Positions 20,242 to 29,442 of a DNA stretch of 64,000 bases are shown piece by piece (positions within the stretch are counted from its first letter, which is position 1; every line of letters begins with the position of its first letter). The notes below the pieces were generated by a model. That model was given only the letters and a program-made list of their open reading frames with translations. It had not been told where the DNA came from and did not search any database. This stretch comes from Ectopseudomonas alcaliphila (GTDB lineage Bacteria > Pseudomonadota > Gammaproteobacteria > Pseudomonadales > Pseudomonadaceae). A program made the translations under genes and the position numbers. Location: contig NZ_FNAE01000003.1 of assembly GCF_900101755.1 (NCBI RefSeq), positions 462,715 to 526,714 of the forward strand, in the 5' to 3' direction.

Positions 20242-21471
20242 TCAGCGGCTGGCTTTCATCACATCACGCGGCACGTACTTGCCGATCTCGAACTTGCCGA
20301 TAGCTGCGCGGTGCACCTCGTCCGGGCCGTCAGCCAGGCGCAGGGTGCGCTGCATGGCGTACCAGTAGGCCAGCGGGAAGTCGTTGGAAACACCGGCGCC
20401 GCCGTGCATCTGGATCGCCCGGTCGATCACCTTGAGCGCGACGTTGGGCGCCACCACCTTGATCTGGGCGATTTCACTCGCCGCGATCTTGTTGCCGACG
20501 GTGTCCATCATGTAGGCAGCGTTCAGGGTCAGCAGACGTGCCTGGTTGATCTCCATGCGCGAATCGGCGATGTGATCGATATTGCCGCCCAGGCGCGCCA
20601 GCGGCTTGCCGAAGGCGGTCCGACTCACCGCGCGCTTGCACATCAGCTCCAGGGCGCGCTCGGCCATGCCGATCGAGCGCATGCAGTGGTGGATACGGCC
20701 AGGGCCGAGACGGCCCTGGGCGATCTCGAAGCCACGCCCTTCACCAAGCAGCACGCTCTCGTAGGGCACCCGCACGTTCTCGAACAGCACCTCGGCGTGG
20801 CCATGCGGTGCATCGTCGTAGCCGAACACCGGCAGCGGGCGCAGCACGGTGACGCCTGGCGCATCCATCGGCACCAGGATCATAGAGTGCTGCTGGTGGC
20901 GCGGCGCGTCCGGATTGGTCAGGCCCATGAAGATCATCACCTTGCAACGCGGGTCGCAGGCACCGGAGGTCCACCACTTGCGCCCATTGATGACCCACTC
21001 ATCCCCTTCGCGGCGGGCATTGGCCTGCATGTTGGTGGCGTCGCTCGATGCCACGCCCGGCTCGGTCATGGCAAAGGCGGAGCGAATCTCGCCGGATAGC
21101 AGCGGCTCGAGCCATTGCTGCTTCTGCGCCTCGTTGCCGTAGCGCACCAGCACTTCCATGTTGCCGGTATCCGGCGCGGCGCAGTTGAACGGCTCCGGGC
21201 CGATCAGCGAGCGCCCCATGATCTCTGCCAGCGGTGCGTATTCGGTATTGGTCAGGCCGGCGCCGTAATCCGACTCGGGTAGAAACAGGTTCCACAGGCC
21301 CTCGGCTTTGGCCTTGCTCTTCAGCTCTTCCATGATCGCGGTCGGCTGCCAGCGATCGCCTTCGGCCACTTGCTGCTCGAACACCGCTTCGGCCGGGTAG
21401 ACGTGCGCTTCCATGAATGCGCTGACGCGCTCACGCAACTCTTGAACCTTCGGGGAATAGGCGAAATCCAT
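20242..21471 (-). CDS. Acyl-CoA dehydrogenase family protein
   Basis: 409 residues, a typical flavin-dependent acyl-CoA dehydrogenase. FAD and substrate loops are seen in [18 protein letters not shown] (about 135-152) and the central ING.KWWTSGA segment. The C-terminal helical domain has [34 protein letters not shown], where the GGAGVS loop is typical. The form that carries [12 protein letters not shown], with a long N-terminal domain, resembles ACAD10/11-like enzymes acting on unusual chains. The divergent LysR gene 149 bases away is the probable regulator. Confidence 0.87.
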   Translation of the reverse strand: MDFAYSPKVQELRERVSAFMEAHVYPAEAVFEQQVAEGDRWQPTAIMEELKSKAKAEGLWNLFLPESDYGAGLTNTEYAPLAEIMGRSLIGPEPFNCAAPDTGNMEVLVRYGNEAQKQQWLEPLLSGEIRSAFAMTEPGVASSDATNMQANARREGDEWVINGRKWWTSGACDPRCKVMIFMGLTNPDAPRHQQHSMILVPMDAPGVTVLRPLPVFGYDDAPHGHAEVLFENVRVPYESVLLGEGRGFEIAQGRLGPGRIHHCMRSIGMAERALELMCKRAVSRTAFGKPLARLGGNIDHIADSRMEINQARLLTLNAAYMMDTVGNKIAASEIAQIKVVAPNVALKVIDRAIQMHGGAGVSNDFPLAYWYAMQRTLRLADGPDEVHRAAIGKFEIGKYVPRDVMKASR

Positions 21472-21559
21472 GGAATTACCTGTTTGTGATAAAGGGTGAG
21501 AGGTTGTGGAAATGATGCTAGAACAGCGCTTAAGATTTATCTAACCTATTTTCAGCGTG

Positions 21560-21573
21560 TATGAACATTCATA
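21560..21573. promoter_or_regulatory. Palindrome in the divergent promoter, possible LysR-type site
   Basis: TATGAA-CA-TTCATA, a perfect 14-bp palindrome midway between the acyl-CoA dehydrogenase start (21471) and the LysR gene start (21621). It fits the dyad-with-T/A-ends pattern of LysR boxes. Surrounding DNA is A+T-rich, as expected of a promoter. Confidence 0.45.
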
Positions 21574-21620
21574 ACCGATATATGATCGACTGATATCGAC
21601 GCCCCTGGAGCACTGCCGGC

Positions 21621-22556
21621 ATGAACCTGACCAAGGTGGATCTGAACCTCTTCATCGTCTTCGACGCCATCTACACCGAGGCCAACCTGACCCGTGCCGG
21701 ACAGATCGTCGGCATTACCCAGCCGGCGGTTTCCAACGCCCTCGCCCGTCTGCGCGAAACCTTCAACGACCCACTGTTCGTGCGCACCGCCCAGGGCATG
21801 GTGCCGACACCGATGGCGCAGAACATCATCAGCCCGGTGCGCAACGCCCTGCAGTTGCTGCGCGTTTCCGTGCAGGAAAGCCGGACCTTCAACCCGCAGC
21901 AGGCCGGCAAGACCTACCGCATCAGCATGACCGACCTGTCGGAGCAGATCCTCCTGCCGCCGCTTTTCCAGCGCCTGCGTCGTCTGGCGCCGAGCGTGTG
22001 CATCGAGAGCTTCCTGGCCAAGCGCCGCGAAACCACCAAGGAGCTGGCCGCCGGCCGTCTCGATTTTGCCGTCGACGCGCCACTCAATACCGACCCGCAG
22101 GTGCGCCACGTCAAGCTGCTGGATGATCGCTACGTCTGCGCCATGCGCCAGGGGCACCCGCTGGCCAAGGAAAAGATCAGCCTCGACGACTACCTGTCGC
22201 TGAGCCACATCCACATTTCCAGCCGCCGCAGTGGCCTCGGCTATGTGGATCTGGCTCTGGGCAAGATGGGCATCCAGCGCAAGATTGCCCTACGCTCGCA
22301 GCACTATCTGATGGCCAGCAGCGTGCTGCAGCAGACCGACATGGTGATGACCGTGCCGGAGCGCTTCGCCCGCCGCCACAACCTGCATCATGTGACGTTG
22401 CCGGTCGGTGATGTGCCGGCACTGGAAACCCACCTGTACTGGCACGAAAGCACCGATCAGGACCCGGCCAACCGCTGGATGCGCGAACAGATGATCGAGC
22501 TGGCCCAGCAGGTCACTGCACAGGAGAAGAAGGCCGAGCAAGCCGCTACGGCCTGA
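21621..22556 (+). CDS. LysR-family transcriptional regulator
   Basis: 311 residues. The N-terminal winged helix-turn-helix is clear (LNLFIVFDAIYTEANLTRAGQIVGITQPAVSNALARLRETFNDPLFVR, residues 8-55), of the NodD/LeuO-like subgroup marked by DPLFVRTAQGM.PTPMA. The remainder is the two-lobed effector domain. It is divergently transcribed from the acyl-CoA dehydrogenase, the classical LysR arrangement, so it probably controls that gene in response to an acyl or acid metabolite. The alanine- and lysine-rich tail is probably disordered. A terminator follows. Confidence 0.88.
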   Translation: MNLTKVDLNLFIVFDAIYTEANLTRAGQIVGITQPAVSNALARLRETFNDPLFVRTAQGMVPTPMAQNIISPVRNALQLLRVSVQESRTFNPQQAGKTYRISMTDLSEQILLPPLFQRLRRLAPSVCIESFLAKRRETTKELAAGRLDFAVDAPLNTDPQVRHVKLLDDRYVCAMRQGHPLAKEKISLDDYLSLSHIHISSRRSGLGYVDLALGKMGIQRKIALRSQHYLMASSVLQQTDMVMTVPERFARRHNLHHVTLPVGDVPALETHLYWHESTDQDPANRWMREQMIELAQQVTAQEKKAEQAATA

Positions 22557-22575
22557 TAGCTCGCAGCTGAACGCA

Positions 22576-22601
22576 AGAAGGCCCGCATTCGCGGGCCTTC
22601 T
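22576..22601. terminator. Bidirectional terminator between LysR and DoxX genes
   Basis: Stem AGAAGGCCCGC / GCGGGCCTTCT (22576-22586 with 22591-22601), loop ATTC, then TCGTTGTTG on the plus strand. It lies 19 bases after the LysR stop and 18 before the DoxX stop. Confidence 0.85.
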
Positions 22602-22619
22602 CGTTGTTGCCGGATTGAA

Positions 22620-23054
22620 TCAGCGAGCGAGTTTGCTATCGACCGACAGCTTGCCAGCGCCTTCGAACACCAGCGCTACGCTGATGGCCAGCAGAGCCAG
22701 GGCGAACTCGTAACCGTTGTTGCTCATGAAGAAACCATTGGCGAAGTGCACGGTGAAGATGGCCACCAGCATGGTCACTGCCAGTACCGCTGCAGCCGGG
22801 CGCACCAGCAAGCCGATGATCAGCGCCACGCCACCGAAGAACTCGGCGCTACCGGCCGCCAGCGCCATCAGGTAGCCCGGAGCCAGACCGATGCTTTCCA
22901 TCCACTGTGCGACACCCGCCAGACCATAACCACCGAACCAGCCGAACAGCTTCTGCGCGCCATGGGCGGCGAAGGTGATGCCGGCGACGATACGCAGAAT
23001 GGTGATGCCGAAGCTCGCCTGGGTGGCGGTGATGCTTTTGATCAGGTTGTTCAT
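22620..23054 (-). CDS. DoxX family membrane protein
   Basis: 144 residues from ATG 23054, preceded by GAAGGAAA. Four membrane helices and the family sequence RIVAGITFAAHGAQKLFGWFGG..G near the N-terminus, then GSAEFFGGVALIIGLLVRPAA. DoxX relatives (YphA, YqjF) are small inner-membrane proteins often linked to oxidative or electrophile stress; function unknown here. A longer frame extending upstream adds a non-hydrophobic leader with no Shine-Dalgarno and was not used. Confidence 0.88.
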   Translation of the reverse strand: MNNLIKSITATQASFGITILRIVAGITFAAHGAQKLFGWFGGYGLAGVAQWMESIGLAPGYLMALAAGSAEFFGGVALIIGLLVRPAAAVLAVTMLVAIFTVHFANGFFMSNNGYEFALALLAISVALVFEGAGKLSVDSKLAR

Positions 23055-23159
23055 TACAGCGTTTCCTTCGTGTGTGGGAGTTAATGGCGCACAGAATAAC
23101 CAATTCATTCGATTCAAAAACAGCAAAAAGCCGCTAATTAATATCGAAGAAATAAATAT

Positions 23160-24575
23160 CTAGTTAGCCGTCAGGCGCTGTCTTTGTGGTTCGAGCAGAT
23201 AGCGCTCACGGTCATAAGCAAGGTAGTACTTATTCACCGCATTCACATAACTCACCACGCCCATGCCCATCTGCTCCATGGCCACACGTTCGACCTGGAA
23301 GAACCACTGATTGGGATTGAGGCCGCGACGACGCGCCTCGGCGCGCAGGCTCTGCACCCGCTGCGGCCCCAGGTTGTACCCGGCCAGGACGAAGGCCATG
23401 CGCTCGCGCTCGTTGAGCTGCGGGCTATTGAAAAAATTGCGGCGGATCATCGCCAGGTACTTGCTGCTGGCCTGAACGTTGCCATCGAGGTTCTGGATGT
23501 TGCTCACCCCGACACTGCGCGCCGCCGCCGGGGTGATCTGCATCAGCCCGGTCGCACCACTGGCGCCGCGCGCCGACGGGTTCAAGGTTGACTCCTTGAA
23601 GGCCAGCGCGGCCAGCATCAGCCAATCGAACCCCTGCTGCTCGGCATGCTGCTGCAGCACCGGACGCACCCTCTCCAGGCGCTGTCGTTCGGTGCGCCCC
23701 AGTGGCGAATGCACCTTGTACAGCCGGCGATAGACACGCTGGAACGCCACATCCTGGTCGGCCGGGCTCTGATAGCTGCTGAAGAAACGGTCGATGCTGG
23801 CACGCAGCATCGGCGCATCGGGGCGCACGAACCATTTCATGTCGCCATCGCGCGCCAGGATCAGATGCTTGTCGACGCGCAGCTTGGGCATCACCTTGGC
23901 CCAACGTTCGGCTATCGGCAGCTCTACCGCAGTACGTTCGAAGATGCCGGCCTGGACCATTTCCAGTACATCTTCGACGGCCAGGCTGGGATCGACCCAC
24001 TCGACCACGATGGGCGGCAGTTTGCGATCAGCCAGCTGCTGGTTGATCACCCGCAGCGCCTCTCCCACCGCACTGCCCGCGGGCAATGAAAGACTGCGTC
24101 CGGCCAGCTGTTCGAGGCTGCGGTAATGCCGGTTGCCCTGCTTGGACACCAGCACCAGTGGCACCTCGCGACGAATCGCCGTGCTGGCACTGACATCGTG
24201 CCCGGTGCGCACATTGAGCAGTTCGCCGGGCGCGACCAGATCGCCCTCGCCGCGCTGCAATGCGCCGAGCAACTGATCCTTGGCTTTGGGGATGATCTTC
24301 AGCCTGAGGCTGCGGCCATCACGGGCGTTGCGATTGAGGTACTGCTCGAATGCGCGCAGGCGGTGGTACTCGACGCCGATGCTCTGACCCTTGACCGAAC
24401 CCGAGCTGTTACGGCTCTGATTGACCAGCACCCGTAGTTCGCCGCTGCTGCGAATCGTCGGCAGATCGCGAGCACTGCGGGCCTGGCTGCCGACCTCCGG
24501 CGGGCCAGCCACGCGCGCACTGACCGACAACGGCAGCGCGGCCAACAGGCACAGGATCAGCAGCAATCGCGACAT
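23160..24575 (-). CDS. MltF-like membrane-bound lytic transglycosylase
   Basis: 471 residues from ATG 24575, which has GGAGA upstream. Signal peptide LLLILCLLAALPLSVSA (about 3-19). Residues 45-265 are an amino-acid-binding-protein (SBP_bac_3) domain beginning LPTIRSSGELRVLVNQSR, and residues 295-430 an SLT lysozyme-like domain. Its catalytic Glu is in LAFKESTLNPSARG, with GATGLMQITPAAARS and FVLAGYNLGPQRV as supporting motifs. This order is that of MltF, which cleaves peptidoglycan with 1,6-anhydro products. Pseudomonas carries more than one MltF-type gene, so mltF itself is not claimed. Confidence 0.88.
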   Translation of the reverse strand: MSRLLLILCLLAALPLSVSARVAGPPEVGSQARSARDLPTIRSSGELRVLVNQSRNSSGSVKGQSIGVEYHRLRAFEQYLNRNARDGRSLRLKIIPKAKDQLLGALQRGEGDLVAPGELLNVRTGHDVSASTAIRREVPLVLVSKQGNRHYRSLEQLAGRSLSLPAGSAVGEALRVINQQLADRKLPPIVVEWVDPSLAVEDVLEMVQAGIFERTAVELPIAERWAKVMPKLRVDKHLILARDGDMKWFVRPDAPMLRASIDRFFSSYQSPADQDVAFQRVYRRLYKVHSPLGRTERQRLERVRPVLQQHAEQQGFDWLMLAALAFKESTLNPSARGASGATGLMQITPAAARSVGVSNIQNLDGNVQASSKYLAMIRRNFFNSPQLNERERMAFVLAGYNLGPQRVQSLRAEARRRGLNPNQWFFQVERVAMEQMGMGVVSYVNAVNKYYLAYDRERYLLEPQRQRLTAN

Positions 24576-24848
24576 CGACTCTCCAGGGATGGCGGTAGGC
24601 CGCCGAAGCCTCATCCGGTTGGTGGCTGCTGTACGCCGATGCGCGACAGACGACTACTGACCGTAAACCCGCCAAACAAGTTCCAAGGCCGGCAGGGGCG
24701 CGGAGATTGGCACAGCCGAGCGCTGCCGCGCCACCCCACAACCTTGCATCAACCTTAAAAACAGCGACCAACTTATTGTTTTAAATCGACTTCCTGACGA
24801 ACGGATGGCATCTGCTATTCTGCCTCTTCGCGCTCAACAGGTGGCACC

Positions 24849-25676
24849 ATGCAACTCATTGATATTGCCGTCAATCTCACCCACCCCAGCCTCGCCGTGC
24901 AGGCCGAGGCGCTGCTCGAACGTGCCTATGCAGCCAGGGTGTGTCAGCTGGTGCTGACCGGCACCAGTCTGAATGAAAGCGAGGCGAGCCTCGCACTTTG
25001 CCGACAGTTGGATAGCAGCGGCCAGCGCCTGTTCAGCACCGCCGGGGTTCATCCGCACGACGCCAGCTCGTGGAACGGTGCCAGCAGCAACACCCTCAAG
25101 GCGTTATTGGCGCAACCACAAGTACGCGCCGTGGGTGAATGCGGGCTGGACTTCGATCGCGATTTCTCGCCACGCCCGGCACAGGAAAAAGCCCTGGAAG
25201 AACAACTGGCGCTTGCCGTCGAATTGCAGATGCCGGTATTTCTACATGAACGCGAAGCCAGCCAGCGCCTGCTGGAAATCCTGCGCGACTATCGCGACCG
25301 GCTGCCAGCGGCTGTGGTGCACTGTTTCACTGGCGAACGCTCTGCACTCTATGCCTATCTCGATCTTGACCTGCATATCGGCATCACCGGCTGGGTCTGC
25401 GACGAACGTCGCGGCACGCATCTGCATCCGCTGCTCAAGGATATCCCCGGCGAGCGCCTGATGCTGGAGACCGATGCGCCCTTCCTGCTGCCGCGCAGCC
25501 TGCGGCCAAAGCCCAAGAGCGGGCGTAACGAGCCAGCCTATCTCGGCGAGGTACTACGAGAAGTGGCTCTGCACCGCGGTCAGAGCCAAGAAGCGCTAGC
25601 CGCACAAACCACAGCCTGCGCCAGGAGGTTCTTTGAGATGCCGGCCATACTGGATGAAGCGGCAGCAGAGTCTTGA
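24849..25676 (+). CDS. tatD: TatD-family metal-dependent hydrolase
   Basis: 275 residues of a TIM-barrel metallohydrolase. It starts [14 protein letters not shown], resembling E. coli TatD (DIGVNL) rather than the HxH start of YcfH. Metal-ligand motifs appear as [27 protein letters not shown] and [16 protein letters not shown]. TatD proteins are Mg-dependent DNases or phosphodiesterases proposed to act in DNA repair or turnover. Despite its name, the family is not part of the Tat translocase. The next gene starts 84 bases downstream. Confidence 0.88.
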   Translation: MQLIDIAVNLTHPSLAVQAEALLERAYAARVCQLVLTGTSLNESEASLALCRQLDSSGQRLFSTAGVHPHDASSWNGASSNTLKALLAQPQVRAVGECGLDFDRDFSPRPAQEKALEEQLALAVELQMPVFLHEREASQRLLEILRDYRDRLPAAVVHCFTGERSALYAYLDLDLHIGITGWVCDERRGTHLHPLLKDIPGERLMLETDAPFLLPRSLRPKPKSGRNEPAYLGEVLREVALHRGQSQEALAAQTTACARRFFEMPAILDEAAAES

Positions 25677-25760
25677 TTGACGTCAAGACTCTGGCTGCCA
25701 CCCAAGGCATACTGCTGGCACATAGCCAACAGTGAACGCAGCGAGACGGACAATCACAGC

Positions 25761-27227
25761 ATGGGCGCCTGGATCAGCGATCTTTCTCTCAAATACAAAT
25801 TCTGGGCGGTCAACGCCGTTGCCTTCGTCATCAGCCTGATGCTGGTGCTGTTCGCCCTGCATACCGAGCAGCAGGCACGCAGCGCCGATGCCAAGCAGGC
25901 CGCAATCGAGCAGGCTCGCCTGCTCCAGCAGTGGCCGCAGCAGGCTGCGCTGCCCAGCGCAGCCAATGTCCAGGTGCTGCAAGGCAACAGCCTGCCGGGT
26001 GTTCAGGGCACTCCTGATGCCAGCGGCTGGCAGGCCGTGCAGCACGACGCCTGGTTCGGCGACTCGCCGGTAATCGGTGCACAACGCACCACCCTCAGCG
26101 ATGGACGCCAACTGGCGATCATGGCTCACGCGCCCAGCCTGCTCGACCTGTTCGCCCAGCACGCGCTGACCTATGCCGTCGCGGTCGCCGTACTCATGCT
26201 GTTGCTGCTGGCTGCCTCGCAGCTGTTGATCCGCTTTCTGCTCAGCCACCTCAACACCCTCAAGGACGTGATACTGCAAGCCGAGCGCAGCGGCGACCTG
26301 TCCCTGCGTGTACCGCTGAGCAGTCGCGACGAGGTCGGCCAGATGGCCGCCGCTTTCAACGCCATGCAAGCCGGCTATCAGCGCGTGGTTGGCACCGTCG
26401 GCCAGGTGGCGGGCGAGCTGAACAGTGGCACCCGCGACATGGCCGAGCGCATGGGTGCGGTGCGTCAGGGCATGCTCAGCCAGCAGAGCGAAACCGATCA
26501 GGCCGCCACCGCGATCAACGAAATGTCGGCGACCGTTCAGCACATCGCCGATCACGCTGGCACCACCCGCGATCAGTCGCTCAATGCAGATCGCCTGGCC
26601 CGCGCTGGCCAGCAGGTGGTCGAACGCGTCGAGCAATCCATCGCCGCCCTGTCGCAAGGCGTGCGTCAGAGCGCCGCCAGCATCGAGCGCCTGGCTGAAG
26701 ACAGCCAGCACATCAGCCGCGTGGTCGGCGTGATTCACGGCATCGCCGAACAAACCAACCTGCTCGCCCTCAATGCCGCCATCGAGGCGGCCCGCGCCGG
26801 CGAAATGGGCCGCGGCTTCGCCGTGGTGGCCGACGAGGTGCGCAACCTGGCCAAGCGCGTGCAGGACTCCACCGACGAAATCACCCAGATGATCGGCAAC
26901 CTGCAGGGCGGCACCCGCGACGCCGTGGAGTTCATGCGCGAAAGCTCGGAGAACGCCAACCACTGCGTGCAACTGGCGCAAGAAGCCGGCGAATCGCTGG
27001 CGGCGATCACCGCCGCCGTGGCGCTGATGCGCGACAGCAATACGCAGATCGCCGTGGCCGCTACACAGCAGAGCCAGGTTGCCGAAGAGATGAGCCGCTC
27101 GGTGGTGGGCATCCGTGACGTCACCGAACAGACCGTCGGGCAGACCCTCGAATCGGCCGCCACCAGCCAGCAACTCGCCCAGTTGGCGGGCGAGCTGAGC
27201 AAGGCCATCCGCCAGTTGCGCCTGTAA
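25761..27227 (+). CDS. Methyl-accepting chemotaxis protein
   Basis: 488 residues from ATG 25761. TM1 is at about 13-35 ([20 protein letters not shown]), followed by a small periplasmic region of roughly 95 residues, TM2 near 140-162 ([20 protein letters not shown]), a HAMP domain, and a 36-heptad-type signalling helix with the invariant tip [37 protein letters not shown]. The ligand domain is short and not recognised. The in-frame upstream TTG start would add 28 residues without a membrane or signal feature. It follows tatD and could be read from the same transcript. Confidence 0.9.
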   Translation: MGAWISDLSLKYKFWAVNAVAFVISLMLVLFALHTEQQARSADAKQAAIEQARLLQQWPQQAALPSAANVQVLQGNSLPGVQGTPDASGWQAVQHDAWFGDSPVIGAQRTTLSDGRQLAIMAHAPSLLDLFAQHALTYAVAVAVLMLLLLAASQLLIRFLLSHLNTLKDVILQAERSGDLSLRVPLSSRDEVGQMAAAFNAMQAGYQRVVGTVGQVAGELNSGTRDMAERMGAVRQGMLSQQSETDQAATAINEMSATVQHIADHAGTTRDQSLNADRLARAGQQVVERVEQSIAALSQGVRQSAASIERLAEDSQHISRVVGVIHGIAEQTNLLALNAAIEAARAGEMGRGFAVVADEVRNLAKRVQDSTDEITQMIGNLQGGTRDAVEFMRESSENANHCVQLAQEAGESLAAITAAVALMRDSNTQIAVAATQQSQVAEEMSRSVVGIRDVTEQTVGQTLESAATSQQLAQLAGELSKAIRQLRL

Positions 27228-27292
27228 GGGGCACCGTTTAGGCATAAGCCTATCTGCGCCATAGCCAGGAGCAATTCGCTCTGCAGTGGCGA

Positions 27293-27326
27293 CGACCCTA
27301 GACTCGGTTCATTGAGTCGAGGGTCG
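27293..27326 (+). promoter_or_regulatory. Hairpin covering the ribosome-binding site of the Mpo1-like gene
   Basis: CGACCCT (27293-27299) pairs with AGGGTCG (27320-27326), and GACTC (27301-27305) with GAGTC (27314-27318), around an 8-base loop. The only near-by Shine-Dalgarno, GAGGG (27319-27323), is buried in the stem just before the ATG at 27331. It could limit translation or melt with temperature. Confidence 0.4.
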
Positions 27327-27330
27327 CCCC

Positions 27331-27693
27331 ATGAGCAAACGTCACCCCAACCTGCTGGCCTGGCAATGGCGTCATTATGCCAGCCAGCATCGGCATCCCA
27401 CCAATCTGCTGCTGCACCTGATCGCCGTGCCGCTGTTCCTGCTAGCGCTGATTCTGCTGCTGATCGGCCTATGGCAGCTCAGATTCGTGCCTTTGGCACT
27501 GGGCAGCATCGGCCTGATCGCCTCCCTGGCGCTGCAAGCTCACGGCCACAGACTGGAACAACAGCCAGCAGAACCCTTCGCCAGCAACAGCGATGCGCTG
27601 AAGCGCCTGCTGCTGGAGCAGTGCGTGACGTTCCCGCGCTTTCTTTTCAGCGGCGCATGGTGGCGCGCCTGGCGCCAACGCCGGCGCCACTGA
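27331..27693 (+). CDS. Mpo1/DUF962-like small membrane protein
   Basis: 120 residues. The N-terminal pattern HPNLLAWQWRHYASQHRHPTNLLLHLIAVP, two hydrophobic segments (about 31-66), and the later ALQAHGHRLEQQPAEPF match the DUF962/Mpo1 family, whose yeast member is an Fe-dependent 2-hydroxy fatty acid dioxygenase; the His residues are the likely iron ligands. The bacterial role is not established. The stop falls one base before the stop of the convergent thioesterase gene. The ribosome-binding site lies in a hairpin. Confidence 0.72.
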   Translation: MSKRHPNLLAWQWRHYASQHRHPTNLLLHLIAVPLFLLALILLLIGLWQLRFVPLALGSIGLIASLALQAHGHRLEQQPAEPFASNSDALKRLLLEQCVTFPRFLFSGAWWRAWRQRRRH

Positions 27694-27694
27694 A

Positions 27695-28492
27695 TCAGGC
27701 AAAGACGGTCACGGTCTGCCGGCTCAAGGCGATCAGTTCACCTGCCGGAGTCCACATCGCCGCCGCCACGTGGCCGTATCCATCGCGGGCATGTTCGATT
27801 TCCGCGCGATACAGGCACCAGTCTTCGCTGCTGAGGGTGTGCAGTGGCTGGACGAACTCGATGGTCCAGGTCAGCGAGCTACCCGGCGCCGGGCTTTTCA
27901 GATGCGGCAGCACCGCTGGCGGCCAGGCATCGACCAGTGCCAGCAAATGCGCCTCGCTGAGCGCCTGCGGCTCGCGCTCACCGCGCAAGCGCACCCAGCC
28001 GCCCATCTGCCGCGACGGCGTGTTGCTGAAAGGCATGCCGCCAATCCCCCAACGCATGGCCAGAAAACGGGTGAATTCCGGCGTGACGTTGCGCACATAG
28101 GGCAACTCCTGGCACTGCTCGACCGGCGTGATCTGCGGCGCGGCAAGCGCCTCCACGGCAATCGTCGAAGGACGCGACGCGCCAAAGCTACCCTGCACCA
28201 CGGTCACCACCTGGCCGTCCTGCACCGCGCGCAGAGACATCTGGCTGACTGCCTTGCCCTCGCGCAGTACCTCGGCCTGAAAACTGACAGGAACATCCGG
28301 CGCCACCGGCCCGACGAAGGTGATGGCCAGCGAGCGCACCGGTCGGCCCCGCGGCACCTTGGCGCGCATCGCCTCGAATGCCAGTGCCGCCACCAGGCCG
28401 CCGAAACTGGCGCGACCCTGCCCCCATTCGGCCGGTATCACCACGGCATCGGCATCGCGGCGCACCGCTTCGAGCATTTCGGAAAAGATCAT
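27695..28492 (-). CDS. Acyl-CoA thioesterase, TesB-like double hotdog
   Basis: 265 residues from the ATG at 28492, which has GAGGTG upstream; an ATG six codons earlier lacks a Shine-Dalgarno. The first hotdog domain has WGQGRASFGGLVAALAFEAM and RSLAITFVGPVAPD. The second has SLTWTIEFVQPLHTLSSEDW and ends YGHVAAAMWTPAGELIALSRQTVTVFA. This is the architecture of the TesB-like acyl-CoA thioesterases that hydrolyse medium or long acyl-CoA to free acid. No recognisable operon partner: the Mpo1-like gene is convergent and the CHAD gene is 106 bases upstream on the same strand. Confidence 0.82.
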   Translation of the reverse strand: MIFSEMLEAVRRDADAVVIPAEWGQGRASFGGLVAALAFEAMRAKVPRGRPVRSLAITFVGPVAPDVPVSFQAEVLREGKAVSQMSLRAVQDGQVVTVVQGSFGASRPSTIAVEALAAPQITPVEQCQELPYVRNVTPEFTRFLAMRWGIGGMPFSNTPSRQMGGWVRLRGEREPQALSEAHLLALVDAWPPAVLPHLKSPAPGSSLTWTIEFVQPLHTLSSEDWCLYRAEIEHARDGYGHVAAAMWTPAGELIALSRQTVTVFA

Positions 28493-28598
28493 AGGCACCT
28501 CGGCATTCATCGATGGCGACGATCTTAGGGGATGGCGGTAACTGAACGATAGCCCGCAACAATGGCTATTCGGTCATATCTGCGGCGAAAATGTCGTC

Positions 28599-29369
28599 TT
28601 ATTCCACATTGGGAAAATCGCCATACAGCGCCAGCAAGGCTCCATCAGCGCGCCGCTCAGCGGCCTGCTGAGCCTGCAGCCAGATTGCCCGGCAAGGGCC
28701 CAGCGATGCCATCGCGTCGGCCTGCGCCAGCCACTGCAGGTGGTCGTGCCAGTCGCCCAGCGCACTTTGCGCACGTTTGAGTCTGAGTTGCGCCGCCTTG
28801 CTCAAACGACTCTGTGCCGGGTAGGTTTCAGCGGCGTAGCGTACGCGTTTGATCAGCAAACGCAGGCGGTGACGATCATGCGCCGGATCGCGCAACGCGC
28901 GGGCCAGTTGCCGTTGCTGGCGCCGCAGGCGGCGCCGGATGCGCTTGTCCACGTCGCTCAACTGGCCTTGCCTGGCAGCTTCGCGCCAATTCGCCGGCCA
29001 GCCGTCGAGCAACAGCATCAGATCCACCAGCTCACGGCTGCTGGCAATGGCAGCGTAACCTGCGGCGCGCTGCGCCTCATCGGCAGGCGCCAGATGCACC
29101 AGGCCCAGACGCGCCAGCTCGGCCACCAGCACTTCACGATCACGCAGCGGCCCACTGAGGCGGCCCAGCACCGCAGCTCCCTGTTCCAGAGCATCCACAG
29201 CCGGCAGACCGCGCAGCGGACGCAACAGGCTGCGCAATTGCCGCAAGGCGATGCGCAGGTCGTGCAATGCCTCGGTGTCGGTACAGTCGGCCAGCCGCGC
29301 CTGACAGGCGTACAGCCGCACCTGCAGAGCCAGGACGCGCCCCAGGCAATGTTCGATGAAATCGCTCAT
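28599..29369 (-). CDS. CHAD domain-containing protein
   Basis: 256 residues from ATG 29369, which follows GGAGGAG closely. The whole protein is a CHAD domain, a helical fold with conserved His and basic residues: ALHDLRIALRQLRSLLRPL (about 40-58), GPLRDREVLVAEL, and RLRLLIKRVRYAAETYP, with H and R/K lining the binding face. CHAD proteins bind inorganic polyphosphate and are often associated with polyphosphate granules. It lacks the CYTH triphosphatase domain that some members carry. Confidence 0.85.
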   Translation of the reverse strand: MSDFIEHCLGRVLALQVRLYACQARLADCTDTEALHDLRIALRQLRSLLRPLRGLPAVDALEQGAAVLGRLSGPLRDREVLVAELARLGLVHLAPADEAQRAAGYAAIASSRELVDLMLLLDGWPANWREAARQGQLSDVDKRIRRRLRRQQRQLARALRDPAHDRHRLRLLIKRVRYAAETYPAQSRLSKAAQLRLKRAQSALGDWHDHLQWLAQADAMASLGPCRAIWLQAQQAAERRADGALLALYGDFPNVE

Positions 29370-29442
29370 GCTCGCTCCTCCCAAACGACGGTACGTCAAG
29401 CTAACAGCCTGGCCCCCCAGTCAAACAAGTGACCAATGGTCG

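Noticed and set aside
25683..27245. 520-codon open frame on the minus strand opposite the chemoreceptor
   Set aside because: Shadow of a clear chemoreceptor gene. The composition (H, G, Q-rich) is typical of antisense frames.
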